64,000 nt of DNA from Saccharibacillus deserti (GTDB lineage: Bacteria; Bacillota; Bacilli; Paenibacillales; Paenibacillaceae): positions 620,001 to 684,000 of the forward strand of contig NZ_JABJVN010000002.1 in assembly GCF_013618475.1 (NCBI RefSeq), given 5' to 3'. Of this stretch, positions 54,071 to 64,000 are shown one piece after another (positions within the stretch are counted from its first letter, which is position 1; each line of letters opens with the position of its first letter). A program made the position numbers and the translations under genes. The notes below the pieces were generated by a model that did no database searches, was not told where the DNA came from, and saw only the letters and a program-made list of their open reading frames with translations.

Positions 54071-54718
54071 GTGAAGCGAAAAGAAAACGGACGGCTACGT
54101 ACCGGCATGATGCGCGCGAAAATCCGGCTGCTGGCTGCCCTGCTGATCGTATTGGCCGGGATCGGAGGAAGTTTGGCGGTCAAGCCGATACCGGCTTATG
54201 CCTGCACCTGCGCGATTATCGATACGGAAGAAGCTGCCGGTTATGCGGATACTATTTTCTCGGGTACCGCTGTCGACCGTCGCGAAAGCCCGATTGGTTC
54301 CGATGGGGGACGTTCCAGCGCGGATCCCGTTTATTACCGGTTCGAAGTCGACACAGCCTGGAAAGGGGAAGCGTACGAGAAGATGACGCTTTCCACGGAA
54401 ATGAGCAGCGAATCCTGCGGAGCGGATTTCAAGATGGGAGAGAAGTATCTTGTATTCGCACGCAAAGACGGAAACATGCTGACGACCGGCCTTTGCTCCG
54501 GCAATCAATCGTACGCGGCGGGCGTCGACCCGGCCGCCGTGCAGCAGCTTGGCGAACCGGTTGAACGGAAGGCCGGTTCTTCTCCGGATTGGCCGGAAGA
54601 AGGCTCGGCCATCCCGATCTATGTGTGGGCAATCGGCGGTGTGCTGGTGGTGGTGGTGGTGGTCGTGGCGCTGGCACTTGCCCGCGGGCGCCGGCACGCA
54701 GCGAAGCGAAACCGGTGA
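54071..54718 (+). CDS. Surface-exposed protein with TIMP/NTR-like CxC start and C-terminal anchor
   Basis: The 215-residue protein has a signal peptide (about 15-43). Cleavage at AYA would leave the mature N-terminus CTCAI, the Cys-x-Cys opening typical of TIMP/netrin-like OB folds. Further on are YADTIFSGTAV, YYRFEVDTAWKG and two later cysteines that may pair with the first two. A Pro-rich linker and one membrane helix (about 183-204) with a basic end anchor it. Related secreted proteins occur widely in Bacillales without known function. GTG follows AAAGGAGG. Confidence 0.7.
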   Translation: MKRKENGRLRTGMMRAKIRLLAALLIVLAGIGGSLAVKPIPAYACTCAIIDTEEAAGYADTIFSGTAVDRRESPIGSDGGRSSADPVYYRFEVDTAWKGEAYEKMTLSTEMSSESCGADFKMGEKYLVFARKDGNMLTTGLCSGNQSYAAGVDPAAVQQLGEPVERKAGSSPDWPEEGSAIPIYVWAIGGVLVVVVVVVALALARGRRHAAKRNR

Positions 54719-54746
54719 GAGCATATTTTAAAATAGTTCTAAAACC

Positions 54747-54783
54747 AAAAAAGGATACGGCCGCGCGGGCCGTATCCTTTTTT
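54747..54783. terminator. Bidirectional terminator
   Basis: AAAAAAGGATACGGCC-GCGC-GGCCGTATCCTTTTTT-type stem between two converging genes. Confidence 0.95.
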
Positions 54784-54822
54784 GCCGGGTTTTATACTCT
54801 GCCCGATTTGCGCCGCTTCCCG

Positions 54823-56214
54823 TTAACGGGTCGGCTTGCCGCCGAGCAGTTCGAAGATAATCTTCGCGTTATCCGTGTTGTCGATCAGACCGGCAAAACG
54901 CTGGCTGCTCGGTCCGTACGCGTAGACCTGTACGTCTTCGCCGGTATGGCCGCCTGTTGTCCAGCCCGTGAACGAACGGGTATTGAAGATCGCTTCGATC
55001 GCATTGTCGATCGTAGTGACGTCTTTGCTTGCCGCCGCCGTTTTCACGGAAGCCCGTTCTTCGGCCGTCAGTTTGAGCTTGATGTTTTTCTTCAGCACGC
55101 TGTCGACCGACTCGCCGGCAGCGATCTTGGCCGCCATGTAGTCGGGCGTACGCACGGCCGCTTTGATCGGTGCCACGTCGAAGTTGTACTCGCCGTTTGC
55201 GCCGAGACTCAGACCTCCCGTGGAATGGTCGGCTGTCGCGACAACCAGCGTATTGCCGTCTTTTTTGGCAAAGTCGATTGCGGCCTGGAAGGCGCCTTCG
55301 AAATCTTCCATCTCGCTCATCGCGCCGACGATGTCGTTGTCATGGCCGGCCCAGTCGATCTGGCTGCCTTCGACCATCAGGAAGAATCCTTGGTCGTTGT
55401 CGCTCAAGCGGTCGATCGCGGCATTCGTCATTTCTTTCAGCGACGGCGCTGCCGAAGTGCGGTCGATCATTTTGTCGAGGCCGCCGTCCGAGAACAAGCC
55501 GAGCAGCTGCTGATCTTTGTTGGCCAGCAGGCTTTTGCGATCGGTCACGTAACCGAAACCGGCTTTCTTGAATTCGGCGGTCAGATCGCGGTCTTTGCGT
55601 ACGAAGTTGCTTTTGCCGCCGCCGAGCAAGACGTCGATCTTGTGTTTGCCGCCGATCATTTCGTCGAAGTAATCGTCCGCGATCGCGTCCATGTTTTTGC
55701 GGCTGAGATCGTGTGCGCCAAAAGCGGCCGGTGTGGCATGCGTAATTTCGGATGTGGCGACGAGGCCTGTGGACATCCCGTTTTCTTTGGCCTGCTCCAG
55801 AACCGTTTTCACTTCCGTCTTGTCGTTGTCGACGGCGATCGCCGCATTATAAGTCTTGACTGCCGAAGACATGGCTGTCGCGGCCGAAGCGGAGTCGGTA
55901 ATATTCTGGTGTTCGTCTTCCGGATACGTCGTTTGGGCGCCGACCAAATACGAATCGAACGCCGTTTTTTCCATCAGGGGAGTAGACGGCTTGTCTTTCA
56001 TATACCGGTAAGCCGTCGTGTAGGAAGGACCCATCCCGTCGCCGATCAGGAAAATGACGTTTTTGGCTGTGCCCGCGGCCAGTGCTGCCGCTGCGGTTGG
56101 AGCGTTGGCCGGAGCCGCAGGAGCTGCCGGAACGGCTGCTCCGGTCAGGGTCGGGGCTGCCGCCAAAGTCAGACCCAGTAAGGCGGGAAGTCCTTTTTTA
56201 AACAAGCTGTGCAT
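54823..56214 (-). CDS. Secreted alkaline phosphatase
   Basis: The 463-residue protein has a signal peptide (FKKGLPALLGLTLAAAPTLT), an Ala/Pro-rich spacer and an alkaline phosphatase domain. Visible blocks are VIFLIGDGMG (metal Asp), the nucleophile serine in ITDSASAATA, and late ATADHSTGG and GHTGEDV metal ligands. It frees phosphate from organic esters outside the cell, usually under Pho control; no clear Pho box was seen. The ATG chosen has GAAGGAGG eight bases upstream; two earlier in-frame starts lie on or before that site. Confidence 0.94.
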   Translation of the reverse strand: MHSLFKKGLPALLGLTLAAAPTLTGAAVPAAPAAPANAPTAAAALAAGTAKNVIFLIGDGMGPSYTTAYRYMKDKPSTPLMEKTAFDSYLVGAQTTYPEDEHQNITDSASAATAMSSAVKTYNAAIAVDNDKTEVKTVLEQAKENGMSTGLVATSEITHATPAAFGAHDLSRKNMDAIADDYFDEMIGGKHKIDVLLGGGKSNFVRKDRDLTAEFKKAGFGYVTDRKSLLANKDQQLLGLFSDGGLDKMIDRTSAAPSLKEMTNAAIDRLSDNDQGFFLMVEGSQIDWAGHDNDIVGAMSEMEDFEGAFQAAIDFAKKDGNTLVVATADHSTGGLSLGANGEYNFDVAPIKAAVRTPDYMAAKIAAGESVDSVLKKNIKLKLTAEERASVKTAAASKDVTTIDNAIEAIFNTRSFTGWTTGGHTGEDVQVYAYGPSSQRFAGLIDNTDNAKIIFELLGGKPTR

Positions 56215-56559
56215 GTACATGTCCTCCTTCAAATATGTATCTTGGCTAAATCTGCGTTCACGCCGACTCACGGGGAGATTAGGGAGGCCTTAATGATTGA
56301 ATATATGCTCAAGTATAGTCGCCAATATAAAATGAAGATCCGAGTTATGTAAAAAATATGAAAAAACAAAAGAAGGCGTCGCGCTGACCGGGCGGTTCGC
56401 GTACCCGAGCAAGCAGGCTTTTGGGACAAACGGCGCTTCCTTTTTCCGACGGGGAAAGGTAGAGTGAAAGCAGGCCCGGTCGGGCGGAAGAAACGTGCGC
56501 AAAGCGTGCCGGCATGGAGCATACAGCCGCAGGCGGCGCCGCGGAAAGGTGAGAGGACG

Positions 56560-57099
56560 TTGACGACTTTTTATTTGATCCGGCATGGAGAGCCGGACTG
56601 GGATACGTACAAACCGCTTCATCTCAAAGGGAACGGGCGCGATCTCGTACCGCTGACAGACAAAGGCGTGAAGCAGATCGTCGAAGCCTCGGCAGATTTC
56701 CGGCTGCGGGAAGCCGAGCTGATTCTGAGCTCGCCCTATACGCGCGCGATGCAGACCGCCGCTATCTTGTCGAGGAAGCTCGACCTTGCGCTGCAGGTGG
56801 AATACGATCTGCGGGAATGGCAGCCCGATCTGACATTCGAATACGATACCGAGGAACGCATGCGGGAACTCCGCGACGATTACAATCGCTGCGGCGGCAT
56901 TTACCCGGCCGGTGAGACAAGATTATGGGAAAGCCGGGACAGACTGCTTGAACGTTTGGAGGGCGTGTTGGAACGCTATTCGCAACATTCAAAAGTCATC
57001 GTGGTCGGGCACGGGACCTTATTCGGGACCCTGGTCGGGCGAACGGATATCGAGCAGGGCGAGATCGTGGAATACGAGAGCCCGGACGGCGCCCGATGA
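56560..57099 (+). CDS. Histidine phosphatase family protein
   Basis: The 179-residue protein starts with the catalytic FYLIRHGEPDW block. It continues with LSSPYTRAMQTAAIL and a late GHGTLFGTLVG carrying the second histidine. It could be a phosphoglycerate-mutase-like phosphatase; the substrate is unknown. TTG was chosen because it lies just before the RHG motif and has AAAGGTGAGAGG upstream; a longer start would add 32 unrelated residues. It overlaps the DUF2809 gene by ATGA. Confidence 0.87.
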   Translation: MTTFYLIRHGEPDWDTYKPLHLKGNGRDLVPLTDKGVKQIVEASADFRLREAELILSSPYTRAMQTAAILSRKLDLALQVEYDLREWQPDLTFEYDTEERMRELRDDYNRCGGIYPAGETRLWESRDRLLERLEGVLERYSQHSKVIVVGHGTLFGTLVGRTDIEQGEIVEYESPDGAR

Positions 57100-57560
57100 G
57101 AAACGTGCGCAAGCGCCGGCACCGTCGGCGTCTCCGGCTGTACAAACGCTCCCTGTATCTCGCGGCAGCGTCGTCGTCGGCCCTGCTGGGACTGGCATCC
57201 CGGGCCTGTGCGTCCGCCCTGCCGGAATTTCTGGCGCGGCATGCGGGAGATGCCTTGTGGGCCGCCCTGGTCTATCTGCTGTTTCGGTTCGTATTCCCGG
57301 ATCACCGGCCGCTTGCATGTGCGATTTATGCGGTGATATTCAGTTTCGGCATCGAATTCAGCCAGCTGTACCGGGCGTCGTGGATCGAAGGACTGCGCTC
57401 CACGACGCTTGGCGCACTGGTGCTGGGCCGAGGCTTCCTGACGGTCGATCTGGTGCGCTATACGGCGGGAATCGCAGCTGCTTGGGCCGCCGATCTGATG
57501 GTGCTTCGTCTTCCCGACCGAAAAAAAACCGAAAATAGCCATAAGGAGGAATCCCGATGA
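57096..57560 (+). CDS. DUF2809 membrane protein
   Basis: The 154-residue protein has a very basic start and four predicted helices. DUF2809 blocks are DALWAALVYLLFRFVFPD and FGIEFSQLYRASWIEGLRSTTLGALVLG. Function unknown. It is the middle gene of a three-gene set joined by two ATGA overlaps. Confidence 0.87.
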   Translation: MRNVRKRRHRRRLRLYKRSLYLAAASSSALLGLASRACASALPEFLARHAGDALWAALVYLLFRFVFPDHRPLACAIYAVIFSFGIEFSQLYRASWIEGLRSTTLGALVLGRGFLTVDLVRYTAGIAAAWAADLMVLRLPDRKKTENSHKEESR

Positions 57561-57970
57561 AAAAAACGTTGATCGGCTGCGTGCTTACGCTTGCGGGAAC
57601 ATGGATTGTCGGCTGCATCTTCGTGGCTGCCGCACTGTTCGTGCCGAATATGTCTTCCTGGGAAGGCACACGGTTGTGGTACGCCATCTTCGGCGGCAGC
57701 CCGTACGAAGCGGATCTGAAACAGAGCATGGCGCTCGGTCTGCCGTTCGCGATCGGGATGCTGATGTTCGCCGCGGGCATCGTGATTTTGGCCGTCGAAT
57801 ACTTCCGTCCGGAGGCGCGGGCCGACTCGTTGCCCGTGCCTCTCCGGGCCGCGGCCAAATCTCCTGCCCCTGTTTCCTCGGCTCCGGGTCCACGTCCGCT
57901 TCCCGCGGCCGGAGAGCGCCCCGCCGGCGATAACGAAGAGATTCCGACGATGAGGGAAGTCCGTCCATGA
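57557..57970 (+). CDS. Hypothetical protein with two membrane helices
   Basis: The 137-residue protein has helices at about 4-29 and 58-82, then a Pro/Ala-rich soluble tail. AAGGAGG lies just before the overlapping ATG. It is the third member of the coupled operon with the histidine phosphatase and DUF2809 genes. I do not recognise the family; a DUF3955-like short inner-membrane protein is one option. Confidence 0.7.
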   Translation: MKKTLIGCVLTLAGTWIVGCIFVAAALFVPNMSSWEGTRLWYAIFGGSPYEADLKQSMALGLPFAIGMLMFAAGIVILAVEYFRPEARADSLPVPLRAAAKSPAPVSSAPGPRPLPAAGERPAGDNEEIPTMREVRP

Positions 57971-58059
57971 ACGATCGGTCCGCATCGCGGCACATCCCTT
58001 GGAAGAAAGCCTGATTTTCGAAAAATAAATACCCGATTCAAGGAGGAACTCCCTAAGCC

Positions 58060-58497
58060 ATGATCCAAATTCGCACTCTGCAGGAAACCGACCTGCCCCG
58101 GCTTGCCGTGCTGTACGAACAATTGGTCGAAGAACCGTCGTCGCCGCAGCGGATGCAGGAGACGTTCGCCAGGCTTGCCGCCGATCCGAATTACCGGCTC
58201 CTCGGCGCGTTTGAAAACGAACGGCTGGCCGGGAGCGTAATGGGCGTCGTCTGCCACGATCTGATCGGAGACTGCCGCCCGTTTATGGTGATGGAAAATG
58301 TCATCGTATCGGATGCGTTTCGCGGCAGGAGAGTCGGAAAACTGCTGATGGAAGAGCTGGAGCGGATCGCGCGCGAGAGCCGCTGCGCCTATGCGCTGCT
58401 TGTCTCGAGCGGCTTCCGGACCGAAGCCCATGCTTTCTATGAAGCGTTGGGGTATACCGAAGACGTAAGAGGCTTCCGCCGCAGACTGACGCTTTGA
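58060..58497 (+). CDS. GNAT family N-acetyltransferase
   Basis: The 145-residue acetyltransferase has the acetyl-CoA loop AFRGRRVGKLLMEELERIA and the terminal block EAHAFYEALGYTEDVRGFRR. This is the usual small GNAT pattern; its acceptor is unknown. AAGGAGG precedes the ATG. It is separated from the phosphatase operon by 90 bases and ends at the edge of a repeat-rich spacer. Confidence 0.92.
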   Translation: MIQIRTLQETDLPRLAVLYEQLVEEPSSPQRMQETFARLAADPNYRLLGAFENERLAGSVMGVVCHDLIGDCRPFMVMENVIVSDAFRGRRVGKLLMEELERIARESRCAYALLVSSGFRTEAHAFYEALGYTEDVRGFRRRLTL

Positions 58498-58506
58498 ACT
58501 TGACCC

Positions 58507-58852
58507 GACTTTTAGTCCGGCCAGGCTGTCTAGAAAGTCCTATTCGTTGTAGAAGTTCGTCAGCTGCGGGAGAATTCGTTAGCGGATGCTCACGATGTGC
58601 CTTTCTTCGAAAGGCTTTAGGTCGCGTGGTGAAATCGGGGAAAAAGATTGAAATTTAGCGGAATTTCCCCAATTAACGGTGCAAGTTCATATCCCGATTT
58701 TGGATGAATTTGCACCACAAAGGCGAACACTAGCATAGGCTTTCGAAGTGCATTTCTTCGAAATGCTTTAGTTCCTTCACTGAATTTCTCCCTCTGCCTC
58801 CTCGCTTCATTTGGTTTCAGACTTTCTCGACGCGCTAACCGGACTTTCAATC
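58507..58852. repeat. Palindrome-rich MITE-like or extragenic repeat element
   Basis: Imperfect 33-base terminal inverted repeats (58507-58539 and 58820-58852, 23 matches) bound a lower-GC segment. Inside are the related hairpins GCCTTTCTTCGAAAGGC (58599-58615) and GCATTTCTTCGAAATGC (58750-58766), whose differing base pairs covary. A central stem starts GGTGCAA and ends TTGCACC (58678-58716). No credible gene is present. The composition and structure differ from all other spacers here. It may be a dispersed repeat. Confidence 0.6.
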
Positions 58853-58867
58853 CGGTTTCTTTTTTTG
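58837..58867 (+). terminator. Terminator-like hairpin at the right end of the repeat
   Basis: AACCGGA-CTTTCAA-TCCGGTT is followed by TCT7. Confidence 0.85.
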
Positions 58868-58886
58868 AGAAAAAGTAAGTAACATC

Positions 58887-58916
58887 TTGTAATCGCTTTA
58901 TATCCTATGCTACAAT
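58887..58916 (+). promoter_or_regulatory. Promoter of the licT leader
   Basis: TTGTAA-18-TACAAT with a TGC extension of the -10. Initiation is predicted near 58923. Confidence 0.7.
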
Positions 58917-58929
58917 GATTCAGACAACA

Positions 58930-59035
58930 GGATTGTGACCGGTAACGCGGGCAATGCCTAAGTTAACTCAAATGTTATTAATTCGGAGAGAGCTCTGCCG
59001 ACTTGATGATATTTGCATTAACTTAGGCTTTTTTT
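58930..59035 (+). promoter_or_regulatory. RAT antiterminator/terminator switch before licT
   Basis: A RAT-like element begins GGATTGTGACCGG at 58930 and runs to 58962. It overlaps the left arm of a terminator: GCCTAAGTTAA (58956-58966) pairs with TTAACTTAGGC (59018-59028), then T7. Binding of the antiterminator to the RAT would block the terminator stem, so the gene can control itself. Confidence 0.85.
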
Positions 59036-59104
59036 ATAGGCTGACAGCTTCGGAGCAGGGAGCGGAGCGTCGGACATGTGCGATTGCAGTCGGGAGTGAA
59101 AACG

Positions 59105-59947
59105 ATGATTATCGAAAAAGTGCTGAACAATAATGTGCTGCTGACCCGCAACGCCAAAGGGAAAGAAGTAATCGTCATGGGACGGGGCATTTCTTTTAAC
59201 AAAGTGATCGGCGACGAAGTGGACGAGCACAAGATCGACAAAATTTTTATGCTGAATACGAATGAACTGACGGCACGGCTGACCGAGCTGCTCAACGAGA
59301 TTCCGGTCGCGCATCTGGAGACGGTCAAATCGATCGTCGAACATGCGGGTACCGTGCTCGGCGAAGAATTAAACGATAATATTTACCTGTCGCTGACCGA
59401 TCATATCTCGTATGCGATCGAACGCCACAGCAAAGGCATCGATTTCAAAAACGCGATGCTGTTCGAAATCAAGCGTTTTTACAAAAAAGAATACGGGATC
59501 GGACAAGATGCGCTTCAGATGATCGAAGATCAGGTCGGCGTGCGGCTCCCGGAAGACGAAGCGGGCTTTATTGCCCTGCATATCGTCAATGCCCGTACCG
59601 ACGGGGCGGAGATGCGCCTGACGATGGAGATGACAGAGATCGTGCATCATATCCTGAACATCGTCACTTATCATTACGGTATCGTGCTTGACGAGTCTTC
59701 GCTGAGCTATTCGCGTTTCCTGACGCATCTGCAGTATTTCTCGATGCGGCTGCTGCGCAAGGAAGTGCAGGAGAGCGGAGAAGATTTCCTCTACGAGCAG
59801 GTGCGCCTCAGCTACGCCAAAGCGTTCGAATGCGCGAAGAAAATCGACGATTATCTGCAAAACACGTATCATCAGTCGCTGAGCAAGGACGAATACGTCT
59901 ATCTCACGATTCATATTCAACGCATCACGACGCGCGGGGAGGAGTAA
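59105..59947 (+). CDS. licT: PRD-type transcriptional antiterminator, LicT/BglG family
   Basis: The 280-residue protein has an RNA-binding CAT domain (1-56: VLNNNVLLTRN, GRGISFNKVIGD) and two PTS regulation domains. The four PRD histidines sit at 100, 159, 208 and 270, nearly the LicT positions. In the LicT model, the PTS permease phosphorylates PRD1 without substrate, and HPr-phosphate activates PRD2. It should bind the RATs before its own gene and before the permease. ATG follows GGGAGTG; an earlier in-frame start lies before that site. Symbol by homology. Confidence 0.92.
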   Translation: MIIEKVLNNNVLLTRNAKGKEVIVMGRGISFNKVIGDEVDEHKIDKIFMLNTNELTARLTELLNEIPVAHLETVKSIVEHAGTVLGEELNDNIYLSLTDHISYAIERHSKGIDFKNAMLFEIKRFYKKEYGIGQDALQMIEDQVGVRLPEDEAGFIALHIVNARTDGAEMRLTMEMTEIVHHILNIVTYHYGIVLDESSLSYSRFLTHLQYFSMRLLRKEVQESGEDFLYEQVRLSYAKAFECAKKIDDYLQNTYHQSLSKDEYVYLTIHIQRITTRGEE

Positions 59948-60020
59948 GGCTGCTCGGGTGCAGCCTTTTCCGGACCATTCGGGCGTCGGCAACTTCATAC
60001 ACACATTTTCTATCGGATAC

Positions 60021-62151
<2,131 letters not shown>

Positions 62152-62214
62152 GCGGCCCGGACGCACAGCTGGGTGCTTCATTTTTGCGTAAGCCGAACGT
62201 TTTGTTCGAAGTCC

Positions 62215-62256
62215 AAAGCGCCGAAATCCTGGTTCCAGGGTTTCGGCGCTTTTTGT
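62215..62256 (+). terminator. Terminator of the PTS gene
   Basis: AAAGCGCCGAAA and TTTCGGCGCTTT flank an inner CCTGG/CCAGG stem, then TT. Confidence 0.93.
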
Positions 62257-62416
62257 TTTTTTGCCAAATCCGGAGGCTCCTGCAGGCTTAAAAGGATAGT
62301 TATTTGTGAAACAAACGTGAAAAAAGCCCGAATTGGACATTTTCCGTTTGAAAAAGCCCCAGCCGTGTAATACTGGTTAGCAGCATATTTCGTCTACATT
62401 TGGGAGGAAGCCTTAC

Positions 62417-63319
62417 ATGTTCAAACGCATGGAAGAGATTATGATCGAGATTCCGGACGTCGAAAAGCCCGATCCGAATGCGGCAGCTGCCGTGCAGGAA
62501 CTGCTGGGCGGCAAATTCGGCGAAATGTCCACGTTAAACAATTATCTGTTCCAATCGTTCAACTTCCGTTCCAAATCCAAGCTGAGACCGTTCTACGATC
62601 TCGTGATGAGCATTACCGCCGAAGAGCTGGGCCACGTCGAGCTGGTGACGCACGGGATCGGCAAGATTCTGCAGGGTTCCACTTCGCCGGGAGATCCCGA
62701 CAAGAGCCCTCTGGACGCCGTAAAAGACGCCAGACTTTCCTATCCGTTCCTCGCGGGCGCACAGGGCGGCATGCCGATCGATTCCATGGGCAATCCGTGG
62801 ACCGGCGCGAACGTGTTCAACAGCGGCAACCTGGTCGAAGATCTGCTGCATAACTTTTTCCTGGAGTGCGGAGCGCGTACCCACAAGATGAAAGTATACG
62901 AAATGACCGATCATCCGGCGGCGAGAGCCGTAGTCGGATTCCTGCTTGTACGCGGAGGCGTACACGTCGTCGCTTATGCCAAAGCGCTCGAAGTGGCAAC
63001 CGGCGTCAACGTGACCAAACTCATTCCGATTCCTTCGCTGGACAACCGCAAGTTCAACGAAGCGCGCAAATACGAAGAGAAAGGCGTACATACCAAGCTG
63101 TACACCTGGAGCGACAACGATTTCAACACGATCGACCAGATCTGGAAAGGCACGCACCCGGAAGACGGATCGCCGCTTGAAGTGATCGCCGGCGTGCCGA
63201 AAGGCGTACCGATTCCGGAAGCTCCGCCAATCGACGAAGAGTTCGCACCGGGCATTTCCGCCGCCGAATTCAAAGAAATCGCCAAGCGTCTCAAACAGGC
63301 CGGCAATATCAACGAATAA
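62417..63319 (+). CDS. Manganese catalase
   Basis: The 300-residue non-haem catalase disproportionates hydrogen peroxide at a dimanganese site in a four-helix bundle. The ligand-bearing blocks are GGKFGEMSTLNNYLFQSF, MSITAEELGHVELV (Glu and His), the NFFLECGARTHKM region and RGGVHVVAYAKALE. Bacillales homologues include YdbD and spore-coat CotJC; this length fits the YdbD type. ATG follows GGGAGG. It is transcribed alone between two terminators. Confidence 0.95.
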   Translation: MFKRMEEIMIEIPDVEKPDPNAAAAVQELLGGKFGEMSTLNNYLFQSFNFRSKSKLRPFYDLVMSITAEELGHVELVTHGIGKILQGSTSPGDPDKSPLDAVKDARLSYPFLAGAQGGMPIDSMGNPWTGANVFNSGNLVEDLLHNFFLECGARTHKMKVYEMTDHPAARAVVGFLLVRGGVHVVAYAKALEVATGVNVTKLIPIPSLDNRKFNEARKYEEKGVHTKLYTWSDNDFNTIDQIWKGTHPEDGSPLEVIAGVPKGVPIPEAPPIDEEFAPGISAAEFKEIAKRLKQAGNINE

Positions 63320-63340
63320 CTTCTATCCGGTTCCGAAGCC

Positions 63341-63380
63341 AAAAGCCTCCGCCGCCCTTTCATGGGCGGTGGAGGCTTTT
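63341..63380. terminator. Bidirectional terminator after the catalase gene
   Basis: AAAAGCCTCCGCCGCCC pairs with GGGCGGTGGAGGCTTTT. Confidence 0.95.
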
Positions 63381-63436
63381 CCGATGAAGCCGCCCGGCGG
63401 TTCGCTGCGGAAACCCGCCTGCGGGCAGAAGGGAAT

Positions 63437-64000
63437 TCAGAAGCGGCCTTCGCTCAGCTTCGCCGTAAAGACCGGTTCTTCATTGTCTTCGGCGCCCGGA
63501 CCCGATAACAGCATGCTGCCGTCTTCAAGGCCGATCCGTCCGTCGAACCCCGATCGGTACCCGCATACAGGATTCGCAGCCGGGCATGGCTACGAAGCGT
63601 TCCGCATCCGATTCCGAACACAGACCCGCTTCCGCGCCGATCCCGAGGAAGAGTGCCGCCGCGGCGATCCATTCGGAATCGGGCTCGCGGATATTGACCG
63701 AGACGTAGTCGGGAAGGGCCGTCCAGGACCGCATCAATTTTATCCTCGTACCGCTGTCGGAGAGGATGGAAGCGGCGGTGGAGATGCCGATCGGAACCCC
63801 GCCCAAGCGTTCGCGCACGGTCAGCGGCGTCCGGGCCACGTCGGCCGCTTCCAGGGTTTCGACGCCCCCGGCATCGCGGATATGAATATGGAGCTCGGCC
63901 GCGCCGGCACGAACCGTTTTTTCGGCATCCAGCGCGATTTCTTCCGGTGTGCAGGGAACGGCCGGGTGATCGTTTCGGCTGCGCGAGCCGTTTAGGCAGG
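63437..64000 (-). pseudogene. Decayed BKACE (beta-keto acid cleavage, DUF849) gene, cut by the window edge
   Basis: From the window edge leftward a continuous frame reads CLNGSRSRNDHPAVPCTPEE, then AAELHIHIRD, GGVPIGISTAASI, LPDYVSVNI and GIGAEAGLCSESDAERF. This is the BKACE (PF05853) pattern with its metal-binding HIH. It stops early at 63525, but the C-terminal BKACE block GRIGLEDGSML...DNEE resumes in another frame and ends at 63437. About 50 residues expected between the two parts are missing. I therefore infer a deletion plus frameshift. The 5' end lies beyond the window. The family condenses or cleaves beta-keto acids with acetyl-CoA. Confidence 0.65.

Noticed and set aside
50350-54183. 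A 1,277-codon open frame on the minus strand crossing the SRPBCC, thrC, oxidoreductase and VanZ genes
   Set aside because: It is antisense to well-identified genes and its translation is rich in His, Arg, Gln and Asp with no family match. GC-rich genes avoid TTA, CTA and TCA codons, which leaves the complementary codon-aligned frame open by chance.
58617-58850. A 77-codon minus-strand frame in the repeat region
   Set aside because: It lies wholly in the palindromic repeat, overlaps the terminal inverted repeat and lacks a ribosome site. It is better explained by the repeat.

Overview
The window looks like a chromosomal segment of a Gram-positive, spore-former-type bacterium of the Paenibacillaceae. 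The base composition is moderately GC-rich, somewhat under 60% by eye. A Saccharibacillus-like Paenibacillus relative fits best, but the genus is an inference. Supporting signs are strong GGAGG ribosome sites, frequent TTG and GTG starts, sigma-A promoters, and Bacillales-type genes: a YtpB-like sesquarterpene synthase, CshA, a YjbM-type alarmone synthase, YitT, DUF309, GlnR/TnrA-type control and PRD antiterminators. No phage, integrase, transposase or CRISPR array is visible.

Layout. 1-9.3 kb: two MATE-type exporters, a C35 terpene synthase next to pfkA, a DUF72 protein, a DUF4015 glycoside hydrolase and YitT. 9.3-14.5 kb: the CshA RNA helicase behind a long leader, a DUF624 membrane protein, a 6S RNA gene, thiol peroxidase and a rhomboid protease. 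14.5-19.8 kb (all minus strand): a membrane-anchored serine hydrolase, a 7TM-PAS-GGDEF diguanylate cyclase, and a MerR/zinc-peptidase pair. 20-23.4 kb: an ammonium transporter operon with a GlnD-like nucleotidyltransferase and a DEDDh exonuclease, preceded by a perfect GlnR/TnrA box. 23.7-37.5 kb: citramalate synthase, DNA polymerase IV, ferredoxin, L,D-transpeptidase, PyrD, the alarmone synthase with DUF309, two rRNA-modifying enzymes, a glycosyltransferase, Xpt and several small unknown genes. 37.7 kb: tRNA-Leu(CAG). 38-43.7 kb: a MEDS-PAS hybrid histidine kinase, PepV, asparaginase and MsrA. 43.9-58.5 kb: accessory-type genes, including a SUKH-like protein, a frameshifted small membrane gene, a divergent MFS/TetR-PhzF locus with paired operators, ThrC, VanZ, a TIMP-like surface protein, alkaline phosphatase and an overlapping three-gene operon. 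58.5-64 kb: a palindrome-rich repeat, a LicT-type antiterminator and its beta-glucoside-type PTS permease, both behind RAT/terminator switches, a manganese catalase, and a decayed BKACE gene at the edge.

Most of the window is ordinary core metabolism and regulation. The parts most worth a second look are the nitrogen-box-controlled amt/DUF294/exonuclease operon, the dispersed-repeat candidate before licT, the inverted repeat near 8.3 kb, the long cshA leader, and two decayed genes that are easy to miss because their reading frame is broken.
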